From positions 310,001 through 374,000 of the forward strand of contig CAZCNY010000002.1 in NCBI GenBank assembly GCA_964500675.1: a DNA stretch of 64,000 nucleotides, in the 5' to 3' direction. The notes below the pieces were generated by a model that had not been told where the DNA came from, did not search any database, and was given only the letters and a program-made list of their open reading frames with translations. Numbering within the stretch: position 1 is the first letter of the stretch; each line of letters starts with the position of its first letter. This DNA comes from CAMLJR01 sp964500675 (GTDB lineage Bacteria > Pseudomonadota > Gammaproteobacteria > Pseudomonadales > CAMLJR01). Made by a program: the position numbers and the translations under genes. Positions 26,083-34,569 of this stretch are shown piece by piece.

Positions 26083-27759
26083 ATGCGCGTCGATTCGACA
26101 AGAGTTTCGCTTTCTCAGCATTCGGCAACATTCTGCATGGCCCCAGCCCTCAGTAAATCCTCCGCACTCATTTATTATGCGCTCGCTTCGATCGTTGCGG
26201 CCGCTGCGCTCTGCGCGTTTTGGTGGCATCAAGGGCGCGCTGTCGAGTTGCCGAAAATCGTTTCTTCCGGGCATAAATTGCAGTGCGTGTCGTACAGTCC
26301 TTTCGATAAAAATCAAACGCCGCTGCGTTCGGATTTTGTTATCCGGCCCGAACGCATGGATGCCGATCTGGCATTGCTGTCGAAATATTTTTCGTGCGTG
26401 CGCACGTATTCGATGACGGGACTCGACGATTTGCCGTTCTACGCACGGAAGCACGGCATGAAAGTGTTGCTCGGCGCCTGGGTGAGTCCGAACCCAAAAA
26501 ATACGCGGCTGGAAATCGAACAATTGATCGCGACCGCGAATCGCTATCCCGATGTCGTGCAAGCCGTGGTGGTGGGCAATGAGGCGCTGCTGCGCAAAGA
26601 TATTTCGGGTGCGCGCCTGGCGCAGTTGATCAGCGAAGTGAAAAGCCGCGTGAAGCAACCGGTCACGTATGCCGATGTGTGGGAGTTTTGGCTCAAGTAT
26701 CCGCAGATTGCGCCCGTGGTCGATTTCATCACGATTCATTTGTTGCCGTATTGGGAAGATCAGCCGACGGGTATCGATAATGATGAGGCGCTCAAACACG
26801 TCGCAGCTGTGCGCGAAGAGTACGCGCGGCGATTTGCGCCGAAAGATATTCTGATCGGCGAAACCGGATGGCCAAGCCACGGACGTCAGCGCGAAACCGC
26901 CGTGCCGAGTCTCGTCAACGAAGCAAAATTCATACGCGGCTTTGTCGATCTCGCCGAGCGTAATGGTTGGAAGTACAACCTGATCGAGGCATTCGATCAA
27001 CCGTGGAAGCGCGTCAATGAAGGTGCGGTGGGCGGTTATTGGGGATTATTCGATGCCGATCGCCACGATAAACATATTTTGGCCGGCCCCGTCTCGAATT
27101 GCCCCGATTGGCAGCGTTGGTTGCTGGTTTCTGCGATCGCGGCGTCGATTGCTTTGCTGTTGATGGGGTTGCCGCACAATAAAATTGCCGCGATGTTGAC
27201 ACCGCTGCTCGCCTCGCTGGCGGGAGTTTGTATTGCGCTGTGGTTGCTGCAGGCGGTGATGGACAACCGCGACGTTTGGGAATGGGTGTGGACGGCTGCA
27301 TTGATCGCGGTGAATTTTTTCGCGTTATTGCATGTACGAAATCAGCTGAGGACGCGCACTCACCCATCGCGAGCGAATTTACGCGGTGAAAAATTATCGG
27401 GAATTTTATCGCGATGCGCGCGCGACGGTTTACTCACCGCAGGTTTCGTCGGTGCCGTGTTGATGTCGCAGCTGGTATTCGATGCGCGCTATCGCGAGTT
27501 TCCGAGCTGTATCATTTTGCTGCCCGCGCTGATTTACTTGCGCTGGCCTGTCACCGTGCCGCGCCGCGAAACACTGTTTTTATTTATGGTGATTGCGTTT
27601 GGAATTCCTGTGCAGTTATTTCAAGAGCGGTTCACGAACACTCAAGCGCTGGGATGGGCTGCGGCATCGGTATTGCTTGCCGCGGCGTTGTGGCGCTCGT
27701 CGCGCACGAGTCGCAGTCCCGCAATGAGTCCCGCGAATACCGCGAGCGTTACCGTATAG
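26083..27759 (+). CDS. GH17-domain membrane protein (beta-glucan synthase type)
   Basis: Up to 558 residues. An N-terminal membrane helix (about 28-48) is followed by a GH17 (beta-1,3-glucanase fold) domain with both catalytic glutamates, E167 in 'VVGNEALLRKD' and E260 in 'LIGETGWPSHG', and then at least five C-terminal membrane helices without a glycosyltransferase. Proteins with this layout are annotated as 'beta-(1-6) glucan synthase' in Pseudomonas and lie near ndvB. The first ATG (26083) is kept, but ATG 26137 (residue 19) is as likely because no clear ribosome site precedes either. It is divergent from the DedA gene and its 3' end overlaps the minus-strand gene at 27,642 by 118 bases. 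Confidence 0.82.
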   Translation: MRVDSTRVSLSQHSATFCMAPALSKSSALIYYALASIVAAAALCAFWWHQGRAVELPKIVSSGHKLQCVSYSPFDKNQTPLRSDFVIRPERMDADLALLSKYFSCVRTYSMTGLDDLPFYARKHGMKVLLGAWVSPNPKNTRLEIEQLIATANRYPDVVQAVVVGNEALLRKDISGARLAQLISEVKSRVKQPVTYADVWEFWLKYPQIAPVVDFITIHLLPYWEDQPTGIDNDEALKHVAAVREEYARRFAPKDILIGETGWPSHGRQRETAVPSLVNEAKFIRGFVDLAERNGWKYNLIEAFDQPWKRVNEGAVGGYWGLFDADRHDKHILAGPVSNCPDWQRWLLVSAIAASIALLLMGLPHNKIAAMLTPLLASLAGVCIALWLLQAVMDNRDVWEWVWTAALIAVNFFALLHVRNQLRTRTHPSRANLRGEKLSGILSRCARDGLLTAGFVGAVLMSQLVFDARYREFPSCIILLPALIYLRWPVTVPRRETLFLFMVIAFGIPVQLFQERFTNTQALGWAAASVLLAAALWRSSRTSRSPAMSPANTASVTV

Positions 27760-28049
27760 AGCGCGAGCGCGGGTGCCGCCAAAAATAAGCTGGCCCATGC
27801 GAGTTTTCTGCCGCGGTTCCCGCGCAGAAAAAAAGCGGGCAGGGCGAGCAGCAGCGCGCAACGCGCGAGAACTTGAAAATGGATGGCAAGGCCGAGAGCC
27901 GCGCGCGCGCTGCACGCGATACCGATGGTTTTGTCGTCGCACACCGCGACCCAGTGCGGGTTTTCCATCAGCGCAAAACGTATGTAATAAAACGCCCCGA
28001 GCCAAACAGCCAGCAATACGAGCGGTATTAAAATTTTTCGCGAAACCAT
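27642..28049 (-). CDS. Hypothetical four-helix membrane protein
   Basis: A 135-residue protein not recognised beyond being a small integral membrane protein. Hydrophobic segments lie at about residues 5-25 ('ILIPLVLLAVWLGAFYYI'), 50-75 ('AALGLAIHFQVLARCALLLALPAFFL') and 83-110 ('LAWASLFLAAPALALYTVTLAVFAGLIAG'). Two cysteines bracket 'CDDKTIGIAC' in the first external loop and could form a disulphide. The C-terminus is hydrophilic and Ala/Asn-rich. It overlaps the end of the GH17 gene tail to tail by 118 bases. It follows acnB on the same strand, past the acnB terminator. Confidence 0.65.
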   Translation of the reverse strand: MVSRKILIPLVLLAVWLGAFYYIRFALMENPHWVAVCDDKTIGIACSARAALGLAIHFQVLARCALLLALPAFFLRGNRGRKLAWASLFLAAPALALYTVTLAVFAGLIAGLRLVRDERHNAAASNTDAAAHPSA

Positions 28050-28092
28050 CGGCGTTTTTGACTCGATTGATTTTTAAAAACGTTAAATGCGC

Positions 28093-28120
28093 AAAAAAGA
28101 AAAAGCCCCGCAAGCGGGGC
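28093..28120 (-). terminator. Terminator downstream of acnB
   Basis: Minus strand GCCCCGC-TT-GCGGGGC (28105-28120) is followed by TTTTTCTTTTTT (28093-28104), a strong intrinsic terminator 58 bases after the acnB stop codon. Confidence 0.92.
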
Positions 28121-28177
28121 AACGTTCAGAGCAACGTCAAGCAGCAAAAATTATTTCACCGGCTACGGTCTGCGCCG

Positions 28178-30820
28178 TTAGGATGGCACCACATCGATGA
28201 CTTCTGCGGCAATGCGCTTGCCGTCGTCAGCCGATTTTTGAAAATCCGCCATCTGATCGAAGTTCATGTAGCGATAAATATCCGCTGACATGGCGTCGAG
28301 TTTTCCAGCGTATTCCATGTATTCGGCAACGCTCGGAATGCGGCCGAGAATCGAGCCGACGGCAGCGAGTTCCGCCGAGGTCAGATACACGTTCGAGCCA
28401 TCGCCGAGACGGTTCGGGAAGTTACGCGTCGAAGTCGACAGCACGGTCGCACCGGGTTTGACGCGCGCCTGGTTGCCCATACACAGCGAGCAGCCCGGCA
28501 TTTCGGTGCGCGCGCCGGTGCGGCCGTAAATGTTGTAGTAGCCTTCCTCTTTGAGCTGATGCTCGTCCATGCGTGTCGGCGGCGCGATCCACAGACGCGT
28601 TGCTAGCGAGCCGGCTGCGACTTTGTCTAACAGTTTTCCTGCGGCGCGATAATGGCCGATGTTGGTCATGCACGAACCGATGAAAACCTCGTCGACTTTG
28701 TCGCCGGCGACTTCGGAGAGCAGGCGCGCATCGTCGGGATCGTTCGGCGCGCACACGATCGGCTCTTTCACATCGGCGAGATCGATTTCGATAATCGCCG
28801 CGTATTCGGCATCTTTATCGGCTTCGAGCAATTGCGGGTTGGCGAGCCATTCTTCCATTTTGCGCGCGCGGCGTTCGAGCGTGCGCGCATCGCCGTAGCC
28901 ATCGGCGATCATCGAGCGCAGCAGTGCGATGTTTGAGTTCAGATATTCGCTGATCGTTTCTTTGCCCAGCTTGATTGAACAGCCGGCAGCAGAGCGTTCA
29001 GCCGATGCGTCCGACAATTCGAAAGCCTGTTCGACTTTCAAATTTTCGAGGCCTTCGATTTCGAGGATGTTGCCCGAGAAAATATTTTTCTTACCCTTCT
29101 TGGCAACGGTCAGCAGGCCTTGCTTGATCGCGTAGTACGGAATCGCGTGCACGAGATCGCGCAGTGTGATGCCGGGCTGCATTTTGCCTTTGAAGCGCAC
29201 GAGCACCGACTCGGGCATATCGAGCGGCATCACGCCGGTTGCCGCCGCGAACGCAACGAGGCCGGAGCCCGCGGGGAACGAAATACCGATCGGGAAGCGC
29301 GTGTGCGAATCGCCGCCGGTGCCGACGGTATCGGGCAGCAGCATGCGGTTGAGCCAGCTATGGATAATGCCGTCGCCCGCGCGCAGCGACACGCCGCCAC
29401 GGTTGCGGATGAAGTCGGGCAACGTGTGCTGCATTTCGACATCGACGGGTTTCGGATAAGCGGCGGTATGGCAGAACGACTGCATCACGAGATCGGCCGA
29501 GAAGCCGAGGCAAGCGAGGTCTTTGAGTTCGTCGCGCGTCATTGGGCCGGTGGTGTCCTGCGAGCCGACCGTAGTCATTTTTGGTTCGCAATACGTGCCG
29601 GGGCGAACGCCTCTTTGCTTTCCATTTGCCGCAGGCAGGCCGCAGGCGCGGCCGACCATTTTCTGCGCCAGCGTAAAGCCTTTGCCGGTGTCGGCCGGAA
29701 CTGCGGGTAAGCGGAACAGCGTGGTTCCGGGCAGGCCGAGCGCTTCGCGTGCGTTGTTGGTGAGGCCGCGACCGATGATGAGGTTGATGCGACCGCCCGC
29801 GCGCACTTCGTCGAGCAGTACGTCGGATTTCAGCGCGAATTCGGAAACGGTTTGGCCGTTCGCGGTGTTGATGATTTTACCGTCGTAGGGGCGGATTTCG
29901 ATGATGTCGCCGAAACCGATGTTATCGACCGGCGCTTCGAATACGAGTGCGCCCGCGTCTTCCATCGTGTTGTAGAAAATCGGTGCGACTTTGCCGCCGA
30001 AGCAGATACCGCCGCTGCGCTTGTTCGGCACGCCCGGGATATTGTCGCCGAAGAACCAGAGCACGGAGTTGGTCGCTGACTTGCGCGACGAGCCGGTGCC
30101 GACCACGTCGCCGACGAAGGCTACTTGAATACCTTTTTTCTGGAGTTCAGCGATCTGTTTCATCGGGCCAGTCGTGCCGGGCTGATCGGGCGTCAAACCT
30201 TCGCGCGCCATTTTGTACATCGCGAGTGCGTGCAGCGGAATATCGGGGCGCGACCACGCGTCGGGAGCGGGCGAGAGATCGTCGGTGTTGGTTTCGCCCG
30301 TAACTTTGAAGACCGCGGCTTTGATCGATTGCGGGACTTCCGGGCGGCTCGTGAACCACTCGGCATCGGCCCAGGATTGCAGCACGGCTTTGGCGTTGGC
30401 ATTGCCGGCTTTGGCTTTTTCAACCACGTCGTGAAAGCGGTCGAACATGAGCAGTGTGTGTTTGAGTTCTTTCGCGGCAGCGGCGCCGAGCTCCTTGTCA
30501 TCGAGCAATCCGACCAAGGTATCGATGTTGTAACCGCCGAGCATCATGCCAAGTAGTTGCACGGCTTTGGCGCGATCGATGAGCGGCGATTTCGCTTCAC
30601 CCTTGGCAATCGCGGTCAGGAAGCCCGCCTTGACGTAAGCCGCCTCGTCGACACCGGGTGGAACGCGATCGGTAACGAGGTCGAGCAGGAATTGCTCTTC
30701 GCCTTTCGGCGGGTTCTTGAGTAACTCGACCAGCGCGGCGACCTGTTCGGGGTTGAGCGGTTTCGGAGGAATACCTTGAGCGGCGCGTTCAGCGACGTGA
30801 CTGCGGTAGGCTTCGAGCAC
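28178..30820 (-). CDS. acnB: Bifunctional aconitate hydratase 2 / 2-methylisocitrate dehydratase
   Basis: An 880-residue AcnB. It isomerises citrate and isocitrate in the TCA cycle and can dehydrate 2-methylisocitrate. The HEAT-like N-terminal domain starts 'MLEAYRSHVAERAAQG', and 4Fe-4S ligands are in 'GSCMTNIGHYRAAG' (about residue 712) and 'GCSLCMGNQARV' (about 770). 'GDSHTRFPIGISFPAGSGL' and 'TGPMTRDELKDLACLGF' are standard AcnB segments. The start is GTG with a GGAG just before it. Length agrees with E. coli (865). Free apo-AcnB is known to bind mRNA; a leader hairpin upstream is noted separately. Confidence 0.97.
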   Translation of the reverse strand: MLEAYRSHVAERAAQGIPPKPLNPEQVAALVELLKNPPKGEEQFLLDLVTDRVPPGVDEAAYVKAGFLTAIAKGEAKSPLIDRAKAVQLLGMMLGGYNIDTLVGLLDDKELGAAAAKELKHTLLMFDRFHDVVEKAKAGNANAKAVLQSWADAEWFTSRPEVPQSIKAAVFKVTGETNTDDLSPAPDAWSRPDIPLHALAMYKMAREGLTPDQPGTTGPMKQIAELQKKGIQVAFVGDVVGTGSSRKSATNSVLWFFGDNIPGVPNKRSGGICFGGKVAPIFYNTMEDAGALVFEAPVDNIGFGDIIEIRPYDGKIINTANGQTVSEFALKSDVLLDEVRAGGRINLIIGRGLTNNAREALGLPGTTLFRLPAVPADTGKGFTLAQKMVGRACGLPAANGKQRGVRPGTYCEPKMTTVGSQDTTGPMTRDELKDLACLGFSADLVMQSFCHTAAYPKPVDVEMQHTLPDFIRNRGGVSLRAGDGIIHSWLNRMLLPDTVGTGGDSHTRFPIGISFPAGSGLVAFAAATGVMPLDMPESVLVRFKGKMQPGITLRDLVHAIPYYAIKQGLLTVAKKGKKNIFSGNILEIEGLENLKVEQAFELSDASAERSAAGCSIKLGKETISEYLNSNIALLRSMIADGYGDARTLERRARKMEEWLANPQLLEADKDAEYAAIIEIDLADVKEPIVCAPNDPDDARLLSEVAGDKVDEVFIGSCMTNIGHYRAAGKLLDKVAAGSLATRLWIAPPTRMDEHQLKEEGYYNIYGRTGARTEMPGCSLCMGNQARVKPGATVLSTSTRNFPNRLGDGSNVYLTSAELAAVGSILGRIPSVAEYMEYAGKLDAMSADIYRYMNFDQMADFQKSADDGKRIAAEVIDVVPS

Positions 30821-30870
30821 AGTGGAACTCCCAGTTGATCCAAAAAGCTAAACGGTTCAGGAATGCCCGC

Positions 30871-30890
30871 AATGCCGGGATACCGGCGTT
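30871..30890 (-). promoter_or_regulatory. Stem-loop in the acnB leader
   Basis: AATGCCGG (30871-30878) and CCGGCGTT (30883-30890) form an eight-pair stem with one G-U and a four-base loop, about 50 bases before the acnB start on the minus strand. No T-run follows on that strand. A role in leader structure is possible but unproven. Confidence 0.4.
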
Positions 30891-31018
30891 GGGGTCTATC
30901 GACAGCGCAAGCGTACATGCGTCGTCGCGAAAAAGCGGGCGTCTAGTATAACGCCTTGATCTGCGCCGATTAAAGATCGCAGCAGGTTATTTGGAGTGGT
31001 TGGCAACAATTTCGCGAT

Positions 31019-31036
31019 AGTCGAATTCATTCGACT
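31019..31036. promoter_or_regulatory. Perfect 8-bp inverted repeat between acnB and DUF1289 gene
   Basis: AGTCGAAT (31019-31026) and ATTCGACT (31029-31036) are separated by two bases; flanking TCGC and GCGA extend it with a three-base bulge. It is in the divergent 273-base intergenic interval (30,821-31,093) and could be an operator for either gene. A second short repeat AATATG/CATATT follows at 31053-31069. Nothing else is seen in the interval. Confidence 0.45.
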
Positions 31037-31093
31037 GCGACACAATTGTGCAATATGGTTTGCATATTTGAATTTGTTACTAGAATTATCGCC

Positions 31094-31552
31094 GTGGTCG
31101 ATCAGTTACTCACGCGTACTCCCACCCCGTGCATCGGTGTCTGCTCGACAGGCATCGGCGACGTGGTCTGTCGCGGCTGCAAACGTTACGCTCATGAAGT
31201 GATCCAGTGGAACGGATACAGTGAGGAGCAGAAGCGAGCGATCAATCAGCGACTCGATCAGCTGCTGTCGCAGATCGTCAGCGCGAAGCTCGCCGTGTTT
31301 GATAGCGTGCTACTGGAGCAGCGCTTGCAGTCTCAGCGGATACGCTACTCCGCGCACAAAAGCCCATTTGTGTGGGTGTTCGAGCTGTTGCGCGCGGGGG
31401 CAAGCCAGATCGGCGATACTCGCGCCTTCGGTTTTGCGCTTGAGGCTGGGTATTGCGATGTGGAGTTGCCGGTTTTGCGCGAGCAAATCGACCGCGAGTT
31501 TTTATTACTATCCGAGGCGCATTATCAGCGCTACATAGCTGCCACTGCCTGA
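31094..31552 (+). CDS. DUF1289-domain protein
   Basis: About 152 residues. The N-terminal part 'TPCIGVCSTGIGDVVCRGCKRYAHEVIQWNGYSEEQKRAINQRL' is the DUF1289 (YdhL-type) cysteine motif C-x3-C-x8-C-x2-C followed by the conserved W-x2-Y/M helix, probably a metal-binding fold of unknown role. The C-terminal hundred residues are not recognised. The GTG at 31094 is preferred because family members begin about ten residues before the first Cys; an in-frame ATG at 31055 would add 13. The acnB-DUF1289 neighbourhood is also seen in Pseudomonas. Function is not known. Confidence 0.8.
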   Translation: MVDQLLTRTPTPCIGVCSTGIGDVVCRGCKRYAHEVIQWNGYSEEQKRAINQRLDQLLSQIVSAKLAVFDSVLLEQRLQSQRIRYSAHKSPFVWVFELLRAGASQIGDTRAFGFALEAGYCDVELPVLREQIDREFLLLSEAHYQRYIAATA

Positions 31553-31568
31553 GTGAATCGTCGCGTTA

Positions 31569-33398
31569 ATGTTGTATCGAGAAAAGAAAAATAAAGTAAA
31601 AGCAGAAAGTTACAAGTTGCTTTTCATCTTATTTTGCACCTCTGCGCTGTCCGCGTGCGGCGGTGGAGGCGGTGGCTCGTCGGGTAATTCAGGGGGCGGA
31701 AGCTCGCCGACGGCAACCACGACAGCCGCGATACCCGCGCCCGCAATGCCCGACAACAACAGCTCCATCCAGCAGTGCCCGACAACTTCCGCGTTTAGTT
31801 TGATGTCGCCGCCAGCGCAAGTTGCGGGTGAGATCAGCGGCCGCGTCACCTTCGATCGCGTGCCATTTTTTAGCCAGCTCGGCGCCGGGCTCGACTACAA
31901 CAACCAGCAGGTGCTGCCGGCGCGCGGCGTTGTGGTCGAAGCGCTGACCTCAAGCGACGGCGTGCGTTGCGACGGTACCGTCGTCGCAACGACGTTGACG
32001 GACGGCGATGGCTGGTATCGGTTGAGTCCCGGTGTCGCGAGAGTCTGTGTGCGCGCGCGCGCTCAGGTGTATCGTGCCATCGACACGGCTAGCGCGGCGA
32101 GCTGGAATTTTGCCGTTGCCGACAACACGGCATCGAGCGCGTTGTATACGATGACAGAAACCACGGCCGCCAGCGCTGCTGCGCGACCGCGGCGCGATTT
32201 GCATGCTGCTTCGGGCCGGGTCGGTGGAAGTTATAGCGCGGCGCGTACCGCGGCTCCGTTTGCCATTCTCGATACGGCGTGCAAGGCGATGGATGCCGTG
32301 CTCGACGAGCGCGGTGCCACGCAATTGGGTGCGCTCACGTTTTTCTGGAGCACGAAAAACACGAGCGATGATAACGGCACATTGCAGCAGGGCAAAATCG
32401 GCGGCGCGTTTTTCGATCACAGCGCGGTGGCGATATACCTGCGCGGCGACGCCGCGGTGAATACCGATGAATTCGACGAGATGGTTATCGCGCACGAGTT
32501 CGGTCACTTCATCACGTTCACACTGTCGCGTTCGGACAGTGTCGGCGGCGATCACAGTTTGCTCGATTATGAAGACCCGCGGTTAGCTTTTGATGAGGGG
32601 TGGGCTACGGCGTTTGCCGCGCTTGCACTGCACGATCCGATCTACCGCGATTCCGACGAAGTATCGACAACGAACAGTCCTGCGCGCGAATTTTATTTCG
32701 ATGTGCGGCTGCGTTTTACCAATGCGAACATTCCGACCGGCTGGTTTTCCGAAAGCTCTGTGCAGCGCGCGTTGTACTCGCTCGGCAGCGCTGCGGCGGA
32801 CGGTGGTTACGGCATGGGACTTGGTGCGTTGCTACAAACTTTTGCCGGCAGTTACAAACAAACCGATGCGCTCGCTTCGATTTTTAGTTACGGCCAACGT
32901 TTGGAAATCGAGCAGCCCGCGTTTGCCAACGCCGTTGCATCCGTGCTGGATTTGGAGCAGATCAATGGCGATGCAATCTCATCGTTTGCAGAAAGCGAAA
33001 ATAACGCTCCCAGCGGACTCGACTTACCTGTTTATACCGTGCTCGATGCGTCGGGCAGTAAGAAAACCGTGTGTTCAAGTAATGCCTACGGTACCGAAAA
33101 CACGCTGTCGAACCAGCGTTACCTGCGCTTTATTCCGCCGCAGAGCGGACGCTACCAATTCGACATAAAGCCACTTAACAGTGCTGGCGTTGCGGGGGTC
33201 GAGCTGCTCGATCGCGGCAGCATTATTTTGTATCAGGAGAGTTCGACCGGCGGCACGACATTGACCGTGAACAGCAGTGGCATATTGCAAAGCGGGCGCA
33301 GTTATGTGCTGAGTGTTTTTCATGTCGGCAACGTCGTGAAAAATAGCGCGGTCGCTGCGGGCGATCAGTGTTTTCAAGTGGGAGCGCAAGCGCTTTGA
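31569..33398 (+). CDS. Lipoprotein with HExxH metalloprotease motif
   Basis: A 609-residue predicted lipoprotein: signal peptide with lipobox 'LSAC' (Cys30), a Gly/Ser-rich tether, then a beta-rich segment ('AGEISGRVTFDRVPF', 'GVVVEALTSSDGVRCDGTVVATTLTDGDGWYRL') resembling a carboxypeptidase-regulatory type beta sandwich. A zinc site 'MVIAHEFGHFITF' places H309-E310-x-x-H313, followed by 'FDEGWATAFAALAL', whose Glu is a plausible third ligand as in gluzincins. The C-terminus ('YLRFIPPQSGRYQFDIKPL') looks like a PPC-type beta domain. It is probably a surface or periplasmic peptidase; no close named family is recognised. A small lipoprotein gene follows after 20 bases. Confidence 0.72.
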   Translation: MLYREKKNKVKAESYKLLFILFCTSALSACGGGGGGSSGNSGGGSSPTATTTAAIPAPAMPDNNSSIQQCPTTSAFSLMSPPAQVAGEISGRVTFDRVPFFSQLGAGLDYNNQQVLPARGVVVEALTSSDGVRCDGTVVATTLTDGDGWYRLSPGVARVCVRARAQVYRAIDTASAASWNFAVADNTASSALYTMTETTAASAAARPRRDLHAASGRVGGSYSAARTAAPFAILDTACKAMDAVLDERGATQLGALTFFWSTKNTSDDNGTLQQGKIGGAFFDHSAVAIYLRGDAAVNTDEFDEMVIAHEFGHFITFTLSRSDSVGGDHSLLDYEDPRLAFDEGWATAFAALALHDPIYRDSDEVSTTNSPAREFYFDVRLRFTNANIPTGWFSESSVQRALYSLGSAAADGGYGMGLGALLQTFAGSYKQTDALASIFSYGQRLEIEQPAFANAVASVLDLEQINGDAISSFAESENNAPSGLDLPVYTVLDASGSKKTVCSSNAYGTENTLSNQRYLRFIPPQSGRYQFDIKPLNSAGVAGVELLDRGSIILYQESSTGGTTLTVNSSGILQSGRSYVLSVFHVGNVVKNSAVAAGDQCFQVGAQAL

Positions 33399-33418
33399 GC
33401 GCAATCGAGAGAGACGCT

Positions 33419-33865
33419 ATGAAAAAGATGATTTTTCTCTGCGCGCTGTTGCTGACGGCATGTTCGCAATCGCAGTCGACTGCGACAACACGCGCGGGTG
33501 CCGTCGTCAGCGCACGCGGCAGTGTTTCGCCATCGGCACCCGTGAATTTGACATATCAAATCGAGAGCGCCACCGCCGACCAGCCGCAGATCATCGACAT
33601 CGCGATCAATACGCGGCTGAATAGCGGCACATTGCTTGTCGAAGTCGCAAAACAGGAGGGCGCAGACACGGTGGGGGAAACGACGCAGCGTATCGATCTC
33701 GCTGCGGCTAAGCGTCCGATTGCGTTGCAAATGCAGGCCGTGCCGCTCGGAGATGGTGAACACTATTTGGTATTGTTGCTGACCATCGACACCGAGATGG
33801 GGCCGATGTCGCGCAGTTTCCGCATCGATTTATCGCCGCCCGATACCAGCGCGGTGCACTACTAG
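33419..33865 (+). CDS. Small hypothetical lipoprotein
   Basis: A 148-residue protein with signal peptide 'MKKMIFLCALLLTACSQ' and lipobox 'LLTAC' (Cys15). The mature part is beta-rich with no recognised motif; alternating hydrophobic strands such as 'HYLVLLLTIDTEMGP' suggest an Ig-like or immunoglobulin-type fold, which is a guess. The ATG at 33419 has GAGA upstream and gives a clean signal sequence. It lies 20 bases after the metalloprotease lipoprotein and is probably co-transcribed, so the two may act together at the outer membrane. Confidence 0.7.
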   Translation: MKKMIFLCALLLTACSQSQSTATTRAGAVVSARGSVSPSAPVNLTYQIESATADQPQIIDIAINTRLNSGTLLVEVAKQEGADTVGETTQRIDLAAAKRPIALQMQAVPLGDGEHYLVLLLTIDTEMGPMSRSFRIDLSPPDTSAVHY

Positions 33866-33949
33866 CGCGATACCGAAAATCAATCCGCGGTTCACCACCC
33901 GCGATGCGCTCGTTATACTGGCGCGCCTCATCGAATGCACTGATCCGCG

Positions 33950-34555
33950 ATGCCCGATATCCGCTCCATTCAAAAATTTTTGCGCTGCGAAACGCCGGAT
34001 GCATGGCTGCAAAATGCGCTCGCGCAGCAAGAATTGCTGCTGATCGATCATGCCAATTGCGAAAAAAAAGCCGCGGGCACGGCGATGAATTTTTTGTATC
34101 GCTACGTCGATAAGGTTGATTTGCTGCAGCGCATGTCGAAACTCGCGCGCGAGGAATTGCGTCACTTCGAGCAGGTGATGTCGATTATGTCGAAACGCGG
34201 CATTGAATACGTACAAACGTCACCCGCGCGCTATGCGGGCGCGCTGCACAAACACGTGCGCACTTATGAACCTGCAAAATTGATTGATACATTGATTATT
34301 GGCGCGTTCATCGAAGCGCGTTCGTGCGAGCGGTTTGCACGGTTGGCGCCGTTGCTCGATGAGGAACTGCAAGCGTTTTATATGGGTTTACTTGCTTCCG
34401 AATCGCGCCATTTCCAGCATTATTTGCAATTCGCTCAGCGTTATTCCGACAAGCCGATTGCGGCTCGCGTGGAGTTTTTTGCTGAATGCGAGCGCGAGTT
34501 GATCGAGTCGGAGGACGGCGAATTTCGCTTTCACAGCGGACCTGTGCGCGCTTGA
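33950..34555 (+). CDS. miaE: tRNA-(ms2io6A)-hydroxylase
   Basis: A 201-residue diiron enzyme that hydroxylates the isopentenyl group of ms2i6A at position 37 of tRNAs reading UNN codons. Ferritin-like four-helix signatures are visible: 'DHANCEKKAAGTAMNF' (E38), 'LAREELRHFEQV' (E69-x-x-H72), 'EARSCERF' and 'ASESRHFQHY', which supply the iron ligands. Length agrees with Pseudomonas and Salmonella MiaE. The ATG at 33950 gives the usual start. It stands alone, ending 14 bases from the convergent lpxH stop. Confidence 0.93.
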   Translation: MPDIRSIQKFLRCETPDAWLQNALAQQELLLIDHANCEKKAAGTAMNFLYRYVDKVDLLQRMSKLAREELRHFEQVMSIMSKRGIEYVQTSPARYAGALHKHVRTYEPAKLIDTLIIGAFIEARSCERFARLAPLLDEELQAFYMGLLASESRHFQHYLQFAQRYSDKPIAARVEFFAECERELIESEDGEFRFHSGPVRA

Positions 34556-34569
34556 TTGCGCCCCTGCGA

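Noticed and set aside
25867..27000. A 377-codon minus-strand frame over the second GH17 gene
   Set aside because: It is a shadow of the GH17 coding strand, which has both catalytic glutamates.
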